A DNA stretch of 33,208 nt from Prosthecobacter debontii (GTDB lineage: Bacteria; Verrucomicrobiota; Verrucomicrobiia; Verrucomicrobiales; Verrucomicrobiaceae): NCBI GenBank assembly GCA_945869695.1, contig CAMBPV010000025.1:1-33208 (forward strand), in the 5' to 3' direction. Both the position numbers and the translations under genes were made by a program. Of this stretch, positions 24,732 to 32,191 are shown piece after piece. Positions within the stretch are counted from its first letter, which is position 1. Each line of letters starts with the position of its first letter. Below the pieces are notes generated by a model, which saw only the letters and a list, made by a program, of their open reading frames with translations, made no database searches and was not told the DNA's origin.

Positions 24732-25916
24732 TCACCGGGCGGTGCTTGCATAATCAGCCGCCTCTGGATTCTCGGCGGCATCCGATTCAACGGCGCACTT
24801 GCAATCTGTGCAGCAGTCGAGGTCGTCCATCATGAATCCGCGCTTCCTCCAAAGCCGAAGTGGCTCCTCCCAAGTCTGTCCCAAGCGAGTGGCGATTTCT
24901 CTCGCGATCACGCCAAATCGAGAGCGATACTTGTAGATGAAACAGAATAACATGGAGCGATGGGTGAGGGCGGGGCCGCTGTAAAAGAGACCGGGAGTGA
25001 CGGTGGATTCATCAGCCGACTCAGTGAAGACGGGCAGTCCTTTTTTCCATTCCCACAATTCCCGGATGGGCTCGAGCGCATTTCGGAATCCCGTGCACAA
25101 AATCGGGGGTGTGGGGCTCAGAAAGGGGGTGCCCTCAGTGTCTCGGAGCTCATAGCCTAACGCGTTGATCTGGACGCTGACGATGTCGGCGTTCTTGTAA
25201 AATCGCACGCTTCCGCAGGAGTCCAAGAGTGCGGACCGGAGTCGATCCCGAGTGCGAGGGCTGAGGCTACGACTCGGGTCGGGATCATCCTCGCCCCAAG
25301 GCTCACCTCGGGAGAGGACATGAACCTCAGAGCCAGCCTGCATCAGGTGAATCGCCGCATCGATTCCACTCTCATATCCGCCAATCAGGCTGAATTTATG
25401 GCCAGTCTTCGCCAACTCTTTCCAGTCACGAACTTTGCTATTGTGCAAACACAATTCAGAACCCGTGATCCCTCCGTCATGGGGCTGTCCAAACTCTCCC
25501 GCCGCCCAGATGACAAAACGAGGGCTCAGAATGCCACTGTTTGTGTAAACCTTGAATGAGCCGGAGTGATTCTCGATCCTCTCGACACGCACAGGAGTGT
25601 GGACCTCCAGCTCGTAGTAGGCGCAAAGAGCGCGAAGGTAACGCGCATACTCTTTGCCATCAGGATGTTGCGTGTGCAGAAAATCAGCCGGGGAGGTTTC
25701 CGGCGTGATGCTATTTAAGTCCACATTGCCAAACGCATTGCTGTGGAAGGATGGCGTCAGCAATTGCATTTGTTGCGGCCAGTTTTCGAAGGTGCTGCCA
25801 ATGCCTTTGGCATCGACGACTTGAGGCTTAAGTCCGCAGGCCTGAAGTGCAAGCGCACAACCGAGACCCGCTGGTCCAGCGCCTACGATGAGGATGTCGG
25901 GAGAGGTGTTTAGCAT
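24732..25916 (-). CDS. FAD/NAD(P)-binding oxidoreductase with Cys-rich C-terminal tail
   Basis: A 394-aa flavoprotein of the flavin monooxygenase/CzcO/thioredoxin-reductase-like type. The start is the ATG at 25916, which overlaps the end of the FeoB-like gene by 7 bp; a GTG further up is less likely. The FAD site ILIVGAGPAGLG lies at 9-19, a conserved ENWPQQMQLLTPS segment follows at 44-56, and a second nucleotide-binding motif IGGYESGIDAA is at 178-188. The C-terminus has DDLDCCTDCKCAVESD, with Cys368, 369, 372 and 374, a likely metal-binding or redox tail. As the last gene of the metal operon it could reduce or release a metal-thiol species, or be a zinc-sparing redox enzyme; the substrate is unknown. 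Confidence 0.8.
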   Translation of the reverse strand: MLNTSPDILIVGAGPAGLGCALALQACGLKPQVVDAKGIGSTFENWPQQMQLLTPSFHSNAFGNVDLNSITPETSPADFLHTQHPDGKEYARYLRALCAYYELEVHTPVRVERIENHSGSFKVYTNSGILSPRFVIWAAGEFGQPHDGGITGSELCLHNSKVRDWKELAKTGHKFSLIGGYESGIDAAIHLMQAGSEVHVLSRGEPWGEDDPDPSRSLSPRTRDRLRSALLDSCGSVRFYKNADIVSVQINALGYELRDTEGTPFLSPTPPILCTGFRNALEPIRELWEWKKGLPVFTESADESTVTPGLFYSGPALTHRSMLFCFIYKYRSRFGVIAREIATRLGQTWEEPLRLWRKRGFMMDDLDCCTDCKCAVESDAAENPEAADYASTAR

Positions 25917-27550
25917 ACGACTTGAGAAATGAGCCACGCACTTCCCACGGATGTCGCCGCCTGCTGCCCGGCCATTCTGCCAGCGACCCTCCAGCCCATC
26001 TCACGGCGCACGGTCCAAAGAGTGACCAAGCAGGCGGTGAAAGTGGAGGCCAGCCAGACGAGCATAAAAACTTGCCCGCCGGATAGGGCTGAAACGAGAG
26101 CTCCATCTGCGCTATTCAGCGTGAGCAGTCCATCTTTTCGAATGATGGAAAAAAGGATACCTGGAGCTACCTCGCGTGGAAGATTAAAAACTGAAAACAG
26201 AGGGCCGATGGCACCGGTGATCCCTTCGAGGATTCCTAGGTGCTCCAGCGATGCTGCTGCAAGGCAGATCAGAATAAAAATCGGCATGGCCTGTTTCAAA
26301 AACTGGCCCACAGCCGCCTTCACCCGCCATCGAATTGCACGCAAGGTCGGCTTCTGCAAAAACGCACGTTCATGCAGCGGCTGAGCGCCAGCGTCAGCGA
26401 GTGATCGATGCCATAGCCGTGTGTGCAAAGCACCTCCGACGAAAAGCGCGATCAGATACGGAAAGAAGAGATCCGCGTGGCCGCTGGATCCAAAGATGCT
26501 CAGAGAGGCACCAATCTGATAACTGCAAGCGCTGCCAAAACCAATCATCGAAACGCAGGCCTCACGGGTGCATTTGGAGCAGGATCTTGATTGAAAGACA
26601 GCCACGACATTGCACCCGAAACCAGTGAGGATGGGAATCAAGTCACGGCCACTGAGACCGATCCGCCTCAGCCAGGGGTCGAGAGCCGCGGTGATGCGAT
26701 CTTTGAGTCCCGTTTCTTCAGTCAGCGCAACGGTCACGCTGATGAGCAAGACCACCGGAAAGGCCCAAAGAAAAGAGTACCACCCCAGCGTGATCGCCCC
26801 GTAGCCGTCCGTTAGCAGGGCCTGAGCGAGCGCCGGCCAATTCTGAGCCGCCGCTTTCAGCGGTGTGATGGCGAGTTCATCAACAATAGGTTGAGCCCAG
26901 TTTGCAAATAGGAAGGCTGCATAGACGGGCAGGGCGAACATAAGGGCCATGCAGGCGATCGCCAAAATGGGGCCCATGTGCTTGCTTTCAAAAAGCGTGA
27001 TCGATGGCTGCTCAGGAGGGTGATTCTCCGGTCTGATGGGCGTTTCTTGCACCTGGATCGTCGTCGCATTCCGAATGGCCTCGAGGACTCGGGTGCGCCC
27101 CTCGACATTCAATTCACGCGCATTGACCACGACGACAGGAATGCCGAGTCGCTCGCGATAGACCTGGGCCAGGCTTTCGATTCGTTCCGGGGCTTTGTCC
27201 TTAAAGGTAATGGCAAGCGCGGCGCGGTTTTGCTGGAGATCCAGTTCTTTCAGGAGGGTCTCCACTTCTGAAACAGCGTGTGTGCCACGCGCTACGAGGA
27301 GTACGACATCGGCGCGCCCCACTGTGGCCAAGGCCGTTCGCGTCGTCTCCGCATCATCTCGAAGTCGGATGCCAGGTGTGTCCACGACATCGCACCCACA
27401 TTCCGCGACGTGACATTTTCTGCACACCACCGTGCTGCCTCGGAAATTAGCCTCGTCTCCGAAGGCTTCACCCGTGAGTCCTCGAAAGAGGGCTGATTTT
27501 CCAACTGATTCGAGACCGGCGAGAACGATGGATGAAGAAGGTGAGATCAT
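25910..27550 (-). CDS. Divergent FeoB-like GTPase-permease with Cys-rich G domain
   Basis: A 546-aa protein (from the ATG at 27550) with an N-terminal GTPase domain and about nine membrane helices, the plan of the ferrous iron transporter FeoB. G1 is GLESVGKS (12-19), G2 around FRGST (36-40), and G3 DTPG (57-60); the G4 NKxD is not clear (TFKD). The two gate motifs are recognisable: GFGCNVVA (310-317) and later ILFSIIRKDGLL (465-476), with CSYQIG (342-347) in place of FeoB CSARLP. Unlike FeoB, Cys43-x2-Cys46-His-x3-Cys51-x-Cys53 lies between G2 and G3, and Cys324, 327 and 332 follow the first gate. The context with COG0523 genes and Zur-like operators suggests a transporter for zinc or another divalent metal. 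A GTG at 27595 would overlap the upstream gene by 26 bp. Confidence 0.83.
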   Translation of the reverse strand: MISPSSSIVLAGLESVGKSALFRGLTGEAFGDEANFRGSTVVCRKCHVAECGCDVVDTPGIRLRDDAETTRTALATVGRADVVLLVARGTHAVSEVETLLKELDLQQNRAALAITFKDKAPERIESLAQVYRERLGIPVVVVNARELNVEGRTRVLEAIRNATTIQVQETPIRPENHPPEQPSITLFESKHMGPILAIACMALMFALPVYAAFLFANWAQPIVDELAITPLKAAAQNWPALAQALLTDGYGAITLGWYSFLWAFPVVLLISVTVALTEETGLKDRITAALDPWLRRIGLSGRDLIPILTGFGCNVVAVFQSRSCSKCTREACVSMIGFGSACSYQIGASLSIFGSSGHADLFFPYLIALFVGGALHTRLWHRSLADAGAQPLHERAFLQKPTLRAIRWRVKAAVGQFLKQAMPIFILICLAAASLEHLGILEGITGAIGPLFSVFNLPREVAPGILFSIIRKDGLLTLNSADGALVSALSGGQVFMLVWLASTFTACLVTLWTVRREMGWRVAGRMAGQQAATSVGSAWLISQVVC

Positions 27551-27569
27551 CTGGATTTGATTGAGAGTT

Positions 27570-28028
27570 CTATTGAGCTTCGAGGATTCGGTCACGCACT
27601 CGTTCGAGGCAGGCCTTCCAAATCGCCCTGCCTATCGGCACGTAGCGGGTGCTGCCGTCAGGGAAAAGCTTCGTCTCAAAGATGTTGCTGGGTTGCTGAA
27701 TGATCTCATCGTAGAGCCCATGGACGAAGAAGGTGCGGGCGTCCGCCCCGTCAGGCCAAGGGCTCGGAGATCCATCGGCCTCCTGAATAGCTGCCTGAAG
27801 GGCGCTGACGACTTCCGTGGCCTTGAGTTCGATCTGGAGGCTCTCGCCTGATTCTAGATAGTCGGCGATCACCGCCTGGATTTTATTCACGACCGCTCCG
27901 AGTTGAGTCAGATCGACGTCTCCTTTTCCCTTGATGAGCCGCTTCAATTCGCCCTCGGTTCGAATGGCGCTGATGACGGAATCCGGTGCTCCGCTCAAAT
28001 GATTCACCTTGATTTTTCGAGTGCTCAC
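27570..28028 (-). CDS. Unrecognised 152-aa protein of the metal operon
   Basis: I do not recognise this protein. It begins with GTG overlapping the TGA of the upstream COG0523 gene by 4 bp, and ends 19 bp before the ATG of the FeoB-like gene, so it is clearly a translated member of the operon. It has no signal peptide, no membrane segment and one cysteine (near the C-terminus). The sequence is mixed alpha/beta and soluble, with a basic N-terminal third (TRKIKVNHL, ELKRLIKGKGD) and a C-terminal part ARTFFVHGLYDEIIQQPSNIFETKLFPDGSTRYVPIGRAIW. A cytoplasmic accessory role, comparable to FeoA or FeoC for FeoB, is a guess from position only. Confidence 0.8.
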   Translation of the reverse strand: MSTRKIKVNHLSGAPDSVISAIRTEGELKRLIKGKGDVDLTQLGAVVNKIQAVIADYLESGESLQIELKATEVVSALQAAIQEADGSPSPWPDGADARTFFVHGLYDEIIQQPSNIFETKLFPDGSTRYVPIGRAIWKACLERVRDRILEAQ

Positions 28029-29029
28029 GAGTGTTCTGAATTCAGGGTTCTAATTGATGCGATCTCGACCTGAGGTAGGGTCTCGAAGAGCTCGGTGATC
28101 TGCTCCACGGGTAGGCCGACTCCGATGACGACTCCGCTCGGATCAATGCCGAGGACTTTGAACATGGGAAGAAACCATGTCTCAGCTTTCGGGCGCACAT
28201 GTTGGAATGAAAAGGCGACCTGAGGCAGATCTGCAAAACGGCACAGGCCTTTCACACGCACGACGCTATCGGGTAGGGCTTGCAAAGTGCGCTCGAGGTC
28301 ATTGCGATTGACGAGGAATGGAAGATTCACTCGCATGGAGGTAAAGGCGCGCTCCCCGTCGTGGTGGTGGTGATGAGATGCTGGGACTCTGCTCACGGGA
28401 TCATAAATCGAGTTTCGTCCCGAGGACTCCTCTGAAAAACGGGTGGTGGAGCAGTTCAGCCGGATGAACTCAGCAAATTTGCCCAGATCGGTTTCCAGCC
28501 CACGCGGGCTTATCTCTTTCACCTGAGCTCGAATCGACTCGCGCCTTGATTGAGTCACGCCTTGATCATGGGTGAGGGTCCAGTGGGTCGAGGTCTGCAC
28601 CTGCTCACGCTCGAGTTCATTTTGATCGGAACGGTTCTGCCATCGGATGGCATCGATCATCGTCACCTGGATCGGGGAGGTGAAACGACGGCACTCTTGG
28701 CGGGCGGTGATGGCCGCGATCAGGGTAATGAGGTCTGAGGCTCCATTGACCTCGATCAGCAGAACGCCCCCGCGTGGCACCTCGATCTTGCCCAGGGTTT
28801 GCATGAACTCATTGAGTGATCCACAACACACGCAGGAACCATTGATGGACCTCACCTCGGCATCGAGCACGCGCAGACGGCCTGCATCAATTTCAGCGTT
28901 CTCAAAATCGTTCACCACCACACTGACGCCGACCTTCCTCTCATGCAGGGACTGCATGAGCGCGCGCAGGAAGGTTGTCTTGCCTGCGCCGAGAAAGCCG
29001 CCAATGAGAATCAACGGGATCCGACTCAT
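28025..29029 (-). CDS. COG0523/CobW-family GTPase (second in operon)
   Basis: A 334-aa COG0523 protein. The start is the ATG at 29029, overlapping the previous stop as ATGA. Walker A is [10 protein letters not shown] (10-19), NDF is at 40-42, and the metal-binding [12 protein letters not shown] motif is intact (Cys66, Cys68, Cys69). A His run H219-H223 followed by Asp lies between the two domains, a usual feature of metal-handling members. The G4 NKxD motif is missing (LTHDQ at the matching place), and the C-terminal CobW_C part is shorter and divergent ([22 protein letters not shown]). It differs clearly from the ZigA-type neighbour, so it is probably a partner dedicated to a product of this operon rather than a duplicate. 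It is likely a cytosolic metallochaperone, with zinc the favoured metal. Confidence 0.88.
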   Translation of the reverse strand: MSRIPLILIGGFLGAGKTTFLRALMQSLHERKVGVSVVVNDFENAEIDAGRLRVLDAEVRSINGSCVCCGSLNEFMQTLGKIEVPRGGVLLIEVNGASDLITLIAAITARQECRRFTSPIQVTMIDAIRWQNRSDQNELEREQVQTSTHWTLTHDQGVTQSRRESIRAQVKEISPRGLETDLGKFAEFIRLNCSTTRFSEESSGRNSIYDPVSRVPASHHHHHDGERAFTSMRVNLPFLVNRNDLERTLQALPDSVVRVKGLCRFADLPQVAFSFQHVRPKAETWFLPMFKVLGIDPSGVVIGVGLPVEQITELFETLPQVEIASIRTLNSEHS

Positions 29030-30261
29030 GAGTCGTGATCGTGGTTTTCGGAATCGACCGGTGCCCAAACCGGGAAGGGGTCCGGTAGTTGCATCCACGC
29101 GTTTGGACCTTTGGCAAATTCGGATTCCGTGAGAATGGCAGCGTCGAATTTCGAAGTCAGCGCAGCCTGATCCATCCCGCGGCCGATGATGACGATCTCG
29201 GTGCGACGGTCGCCGTAGGGCACCTGGAGATTGGCCTCAATCTCGGCGCGACTTTGAGGATCGCCGGGCCATTCGCTCTCAGGCACGGCACTCCAAAAGA
29301 AACCCATGGCCCGAGTTTCCCTTAGCACACCTGCCTGGGAGACAAAGCCTGCCAACTCCATGCGCGTGGCCAACCAGAACATGCCTTTCACGCGGATGAC
29401 GCCTTCCCATGGCGAGCGCAGCAGTTCACTGAAGCGCTCGGGATGAAACGGCCGCCGGGCGCGATACACGAAGTTACTGATCCCATACTCCTCGGTCTCG
29501 GGTGTGTGGCCACTCAGACTGTCCAACCAACCGTGGCTCTCTTCAGCTTCACTCATGGCAAACAGTCCGGTGTCGAGCACGCGGTCCAAGGAAACGGCAC
29601 TCTGCTGAGCGGTGTGCACCTGAGCTTTGGGATTCAGGGCTCGAATGATGCCTTGGATTTCATTGAGCTCCTCCTCCGTTACCGCATCGGTCTTGTTGAT
29701 GACGATGACATTGGCAAATTCGATCTGATCCGTGAGAAGGTGTGCGAGGGTGCGGGCGTCCTCACGGGTCACCCCCAGTTCGCGGGTCTGGAGGTCGTCG
29801 GTGCTGTGATAGTCTTCAAGAAAATTTTTGGCGTCCACCACAGTGACCATGGTGTCGAGTTGAGCGAGATCGTTGAGGCATTTGCCTGTCTCATCTTCAA
29901 AAGTAAAGGTCTCGGCCACCGGCATGGGTTCAGAGACTCCGGTTGATTCAATGACGAGAGCATCAAATCGGCCTTCCCGAGCAAGCTTGGCAACCTCGAG
30001 CATCAAGTCCTCCCTCAGGGTGCAACAAATGCATCCATTGCTCATCTCGATCATTTTTTCCTCGGTTCTCGAGAGCTTCGCGTCGCCACTCTTCACCAAT
30101 TGAGCATCCACATTGACCTCGCTCATGTCATTTACAATGACCGCGACGCGGCGGCCTTCCCGATTGCGGAGGATATGGTTCAGGAGGGTTGTTTTTCCGG
30201 CACCGAGGAATCCGGAGAGAACGGTGACAGGGAGTTTGGGTTGTTTTTTGGGCATGGTCAT
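29026..30261 (-). CDS. ZigA/YciC-type COG0523 GTPase, zinc metallochaperone candidate
   Basis: A 411-aa COG0523 protein, first gene of the operon. I chose the ATG at 30261 (a second ATG is at 30255), because the longer frame runs into the operator region. All family motifs are intact: Walker [10 protein letters not shown] (17-25), [12 protein letters not shown] (42-53), [12 protein letters not shown] (75-86), [12 protein letters not shown] (105-116) and G4 NKTD (189-192). The C-terminal CobW_C domain has [12 protein letters not shown] and [14 protein letters not shown], and the C-terminus is HDHD. The MSEVN form is that of the YciC/ZigA branch, whose members are often induced in zinc starvation under Zur control. 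Two tandem palindromes lie 50-100 bp upstream. The role in delivering zinc to client enzymes is inference from the family. Confidence 0.92.
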   Translation of the reverse strand: MTMPKKQPKLPVTVLSGFLGAGKTTLLNHILRNREGRRVAVIVNDMSEVNVDAQLVKSGDAKLSRTEEKMIEMSNGCICCTLREDLMLEVAKLAREGRFDALVIESTGVSEPMPVAETFTFEDETGKCLNDLAQLDTMVTVVDAKNFLEDYHSTDDLQTRELGVTREDARTLAHLLTDQIEFANVIVINKTDAVTEEELNEIQGIIRALNPKAQVHTAQQSAVSLDRVLDTGLFAMSEAEESHGWLDSLSGHTPETEEYGISNFVYRARRPFHPERFSELLRSPWEGVIRVKGMFWLATRMELAGFVSQAGVLRETRAMGFFWSAVPESEWPGDPQSRAEIEANLQVPYGDRRTEIVIIGRGMDQAALTSKFDAAILTESEFAKGPNAWMQLPDPFPVWAPVDSENHDHDS

Positions 30262-30311
30262 TGAGTTGGGCAGAGATGTTTGTCCCTTGCCTGCTTCTGG
30301 CCACGGGATCA

Positions 30312-30334
30312 CTAACGCAATAAACTTGCGACTA
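30312..30334. promoter_or_regulatory. Candidate Fur-family (Zur-like) operator B1
   Basis: CTAACGCAA, five bases, TTGCGACTA. The core CGCAA-N5-TTGCG is identical to that of operator A at 23477-23491, and the outer bases follow the same TAA-type pattern. Its centre is 26 bp from that of B2, so two dimers could bind on nearby faces. Confidence 0.55.
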
Positions 30335-30337
30335 CTA

Positions 30338-30360
30338 TTAATGCAAGCGTTTTGCACTAA
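30338..30360. promoter_or_regulatory. Candidate Fur-family (Zur-like) operator B2
   Basis: TTAATGCAA, five bases, TTGCACTAA: a nearly perfect 23-bp palindrome (8 of 9 positions pair). It is the best-formed of the three sites and lies about 80 bp before the chosen start of the operon. TTGCAT inside the right part on the - strand could double as a -35 box with TTTATT 16 bp on. Confidence 0.65.
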
Positions 30361-30384
30361 TGGGAATGAGGGCGACTGTGCGTC

Positions 30385-31395
30385 CTAAACCTCGATCACG
30401 ATTTTCCCGAAATGCTTGCCACTGGCAAGGTGGGCAAACGCGTCCTTTGCCTGCTCAAAGGGGAAGATGGAATCGATCACCGGATGAATCTGCGCCTGCT
30501 CAAAGGCTCTGAGCAAATCGGAAAACATCTGTCGGCTACCGACATAAGTGCCATCAAGCCGAATGCCCTTTCGTAGGATCTGGACCGTTTGCACACTGCC
30601 GGCAGTGCCTGTGAGCACACCAATCAGGGAGATATGCCCCCCAAATCGCGTCGCCTTGATGGACCGGTTCAAAGTCTCGGGACCCCCGATCTCCACAACC
30701 TTGTCCACACCGATCCCTTGGGTTTGAGCAAGTGCCCAGTCGTCCCAGTTCGGATCCACGCGGTAATTGTGAACCGCATCGGCACCCAGAGTTGATAGCT
30801 TTTGGCATTTCTCGTCGCTGCTGGAGATTGCCAAGACCTTGGCGCCCACGAGTTTCGCGATTTGCAGCGCAAAAACGGAAACGCCCCCGCTGCCGAGAAC
30901 CAGAACGGTCTCCCCTAGCTTCAGTTGCCCACGGACAATGAGCGCATCCCAAGCCGTCACCGCGGCGCAGGGAAGGGTGGCTGCTTCCGTGAGGCTGAGG
31001 TAATCGGGGACCGGCAGAAGGGCTGAAGCGGCGACAACGGCCGATTTTCGAAGAAGTCCATCCACGGTGCCACCGAGAGCACGGGCGGAGTGATGCTGAG
31101 AGAAGGGACCATCCAACCAAGAAGGCATAAACGGGCAGACAACGCGGTCACCGGGCTTCCAGCCTTCGACTCCGTCACCGCAGGCCTCGATCACCCCAGC
31201 GCCGTCCGAGCAGGGAACACGAGGGGTGGGGCCGGTGACGCCGTGAAGACCCATCACGTTCATGTAATCCCGGTAATTCAGCGACACCGCCTTCAGTCCG
31301 ATCCTGACCTCGCCGAATCCCGGTTTCACAGAGGGGAGTTTAGTCAGGGACAGTGACGCGAGTCCGTCGATGCCGGTGATTTGGTAAGCATTCAT
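30385..31395 (-). CDS. Zinc-free MDR-family NAD(P)-dependent alcohol/quinone dehydrogenase
   Basis: A 336-aa medium-chain dehydrogenase/reductase of the quinone-oxidoreductase-like branch. The GroES-like part begins GFGEVRIGLKAVSLNYRDYMNVMG, and the Rossmann motif is VLVLGSGGVSVFALQIAK at about 165-182. The catalytic zinc Cys after the RD motif and the structural four-Cys lobe of classical alcohol dehydrogenases are both absent, so it needs no zinc. The C-terminus (SGKHFGKIVIEV) is typical of the family. The stop lies 25 bp before operator B2, with no terminator seen, so some read-through into the metal operon is possible. The upstream region is the long gene-free stretch. The substrate is unknown. 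Confidence 0.9.
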   Translation of the reverse strand: MNAYQITGIDGLASLSLTKLPSVKPGFGEVRIGLKAVSLNYRDYMNVMGLHGVTGPTPRVPCSDGAGVIEACGDGVEGWKPGDRVVCPFMPSWLDGPFSQHHSARALGGTVDGLLRKSAVVAASALLPVPDYLSLTEAATLPCAAVTAWDALIVRGQLKLGETVLVLGSGGVSVFALQIAKLVGAKVLAISSSDEKCQKLSTLGADAVHNYRVDPNWDDWALAQTQGIGVDKVVEIGGPETLNRSIKATRFGGHISLIGVLTGTAGSVQTVQILRKGIRLDGTYVGSRQMFSDLLRAFEQAQIHPVIDSIFPFEQAKDAFAHLASGKHFGKIVIEV

Positions 31396-31493
31396 GAGGT
31401 GTGGCGAAGATGCTCACAGTTCACAGAAACTGCAACCCGCGTTCCTCATTCCATCAACGTTCCATGGCGCATCCACCCTTGTTCCACGGGACC

Positions 31494-31502
31494 TGTGAAT
31501 AA
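31494..31502 (-). promoter_or_regulatory. DnaA-box-like 9-mer
   Basis: TTATTCACA on the - strand (TGTGAATAA on +), matching TTWTNCACA exactly. It stands alone, about 520 bp from the main array. Confidence 0.4.
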
Positions 31503-31776
31503 GTGAGAAGGAATGCCGAAAACTCATTCGCCTTAGTGGTCCAGATACCCATCTGTGTGTGACGTGTGAATCTGGCTTGGAGCTAGACCTCCTGAAAATC
31601 AACTCAGGAGAGATAAATGGAGATTTTTTATCTTTCGGAGAGCCTTGGGCGCGGAATCACCTCAGAAGCCGCCATCCCACGTGGAGGATTTCATGCCCAG
31701 GCGGGAATCGACTCAGTGCCGGCACCAAATCGACATTTGATCCATGCATGCCCTTGTTTGAATGTTTTGTAAACAG

Positions 31777-31799
31777 CACACCAAGAGCAGATTGGTGTG
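31777..31799. repeat. Perfect 8-bp stem hairpin in the gene-free region
   Basis: CACACCAA (31777-31784) and TTGGTGTG (31792-31799) pair perfectly around a 7-nt loop. Neither strand continues into a T-run, so a terminator is unlikely. Confidence 0.5.
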
Positions 31800-31834
31800 G
31801 TTTAGCCGAATTTTAAGTAACCAGAGGGTGTAAA

Positions 31835-31953
31835 TCATGAGTGCAACCGCTCACGCGACTTCAGGCTTGTTTTGGGTTCGCTCGGATGTTCCACACCGGG
31901 GAAACGCGGGTTCCACAGTTGGGGTTCGGTTGGGCGAAGGTTGTCACTCATGA
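31835..31953. repeat. Separated inverted repeat in the gene-free region
   Basis: TCATGAGTGCAACC (31835-31848) is the reverse complement of GGTTGTCACTCATGA (31939-31953), apart from a one-base insertion. The arms are about 90 bp apart, and each contains the TCATGA palindrome. The function is unknown. Confidence 0.5.
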
Positions 31954-32024
31954 AAACGGGAAAGAGGCCACCTCCGCCGTTGCACAAGCCAACATTTCAA
32001 GAGTTTTTCACTCTTTTCCGTGCC

Positions 32025-32078
32025 TGTGAATAACCGGTGAATAGCTCCGATTTCCCTATGTGAATAAGGTGTGAATAG
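32025..32078 (-). promoter_or_regulatory. Array of four same-orientation DnaA-box-like 9-mers
   Basis: TGTGAATAA at 32025, GGTGAATAG at 32036, TGTGAATAA at 32059 and TGTGAATAG at 32070. The start-to-start distances are 11, 23 and 11 bp, about one, two and one helical turns, so all four lie on the same DNA face. The first and third fit TTWTNCACA exactly on the - strand; the others have two and one mismatches. Confidence 0.5.
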
Positions 32079-32191
32079 TCGGTGCAGAAAATGCACCGCC
32101 GAGCCGGAAGTCCCGTAAAATCAAGGGTTCCACGCTGCCGCATTGTGAACTTAATGTCACGCTCGGGATTTTAGCTGGACGAGGAAGATTC

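Larger units (their letters stand above)
31396..32191. other. Gene-free region with DnaA-box-like array, candidate replication origin or DnaA-controlled region
   Basis: This 796-bp stretch has no supportable gene. It contains three exact TGTGAATAA 9-mers (TTATTCACA on the - strand, which fits the DnaA-box consensus TTWTNCACA) at 31494-31502, 32025-32033 and 32059-32067. Near matches lie at 32036-32044 and 32070-32078. Four GTTCCAC motifs on + (31481, 31888, 31910, 32127) may be weak boxes in the other orientation; TGTTCCACA at 31887-31895 is one mismatch from TTTTCCACA. An AT-rich hairpin (31608-31636), a GC hairpin (31777-31799) and a separated inverted repeat (31835-31848 with 31939-31953) are also present. 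dnaB is the next gene. The origin assignment is inference. Confidence 0.4.

Noticed and set aside
31608-31636. AT-rich hairpin considered as the dnaB terminator
   Set aside because: It lies about 560 bp beyond the dnaB stop and is not followed by T on the - strand.
31559-32029. Short + strand frames (85 and 62 aa) in the gene-free region before dnaB
   Set aside because: No leader, domain or start context; composition looks non-coding, and the region is dense in repeats and box-like motifs.
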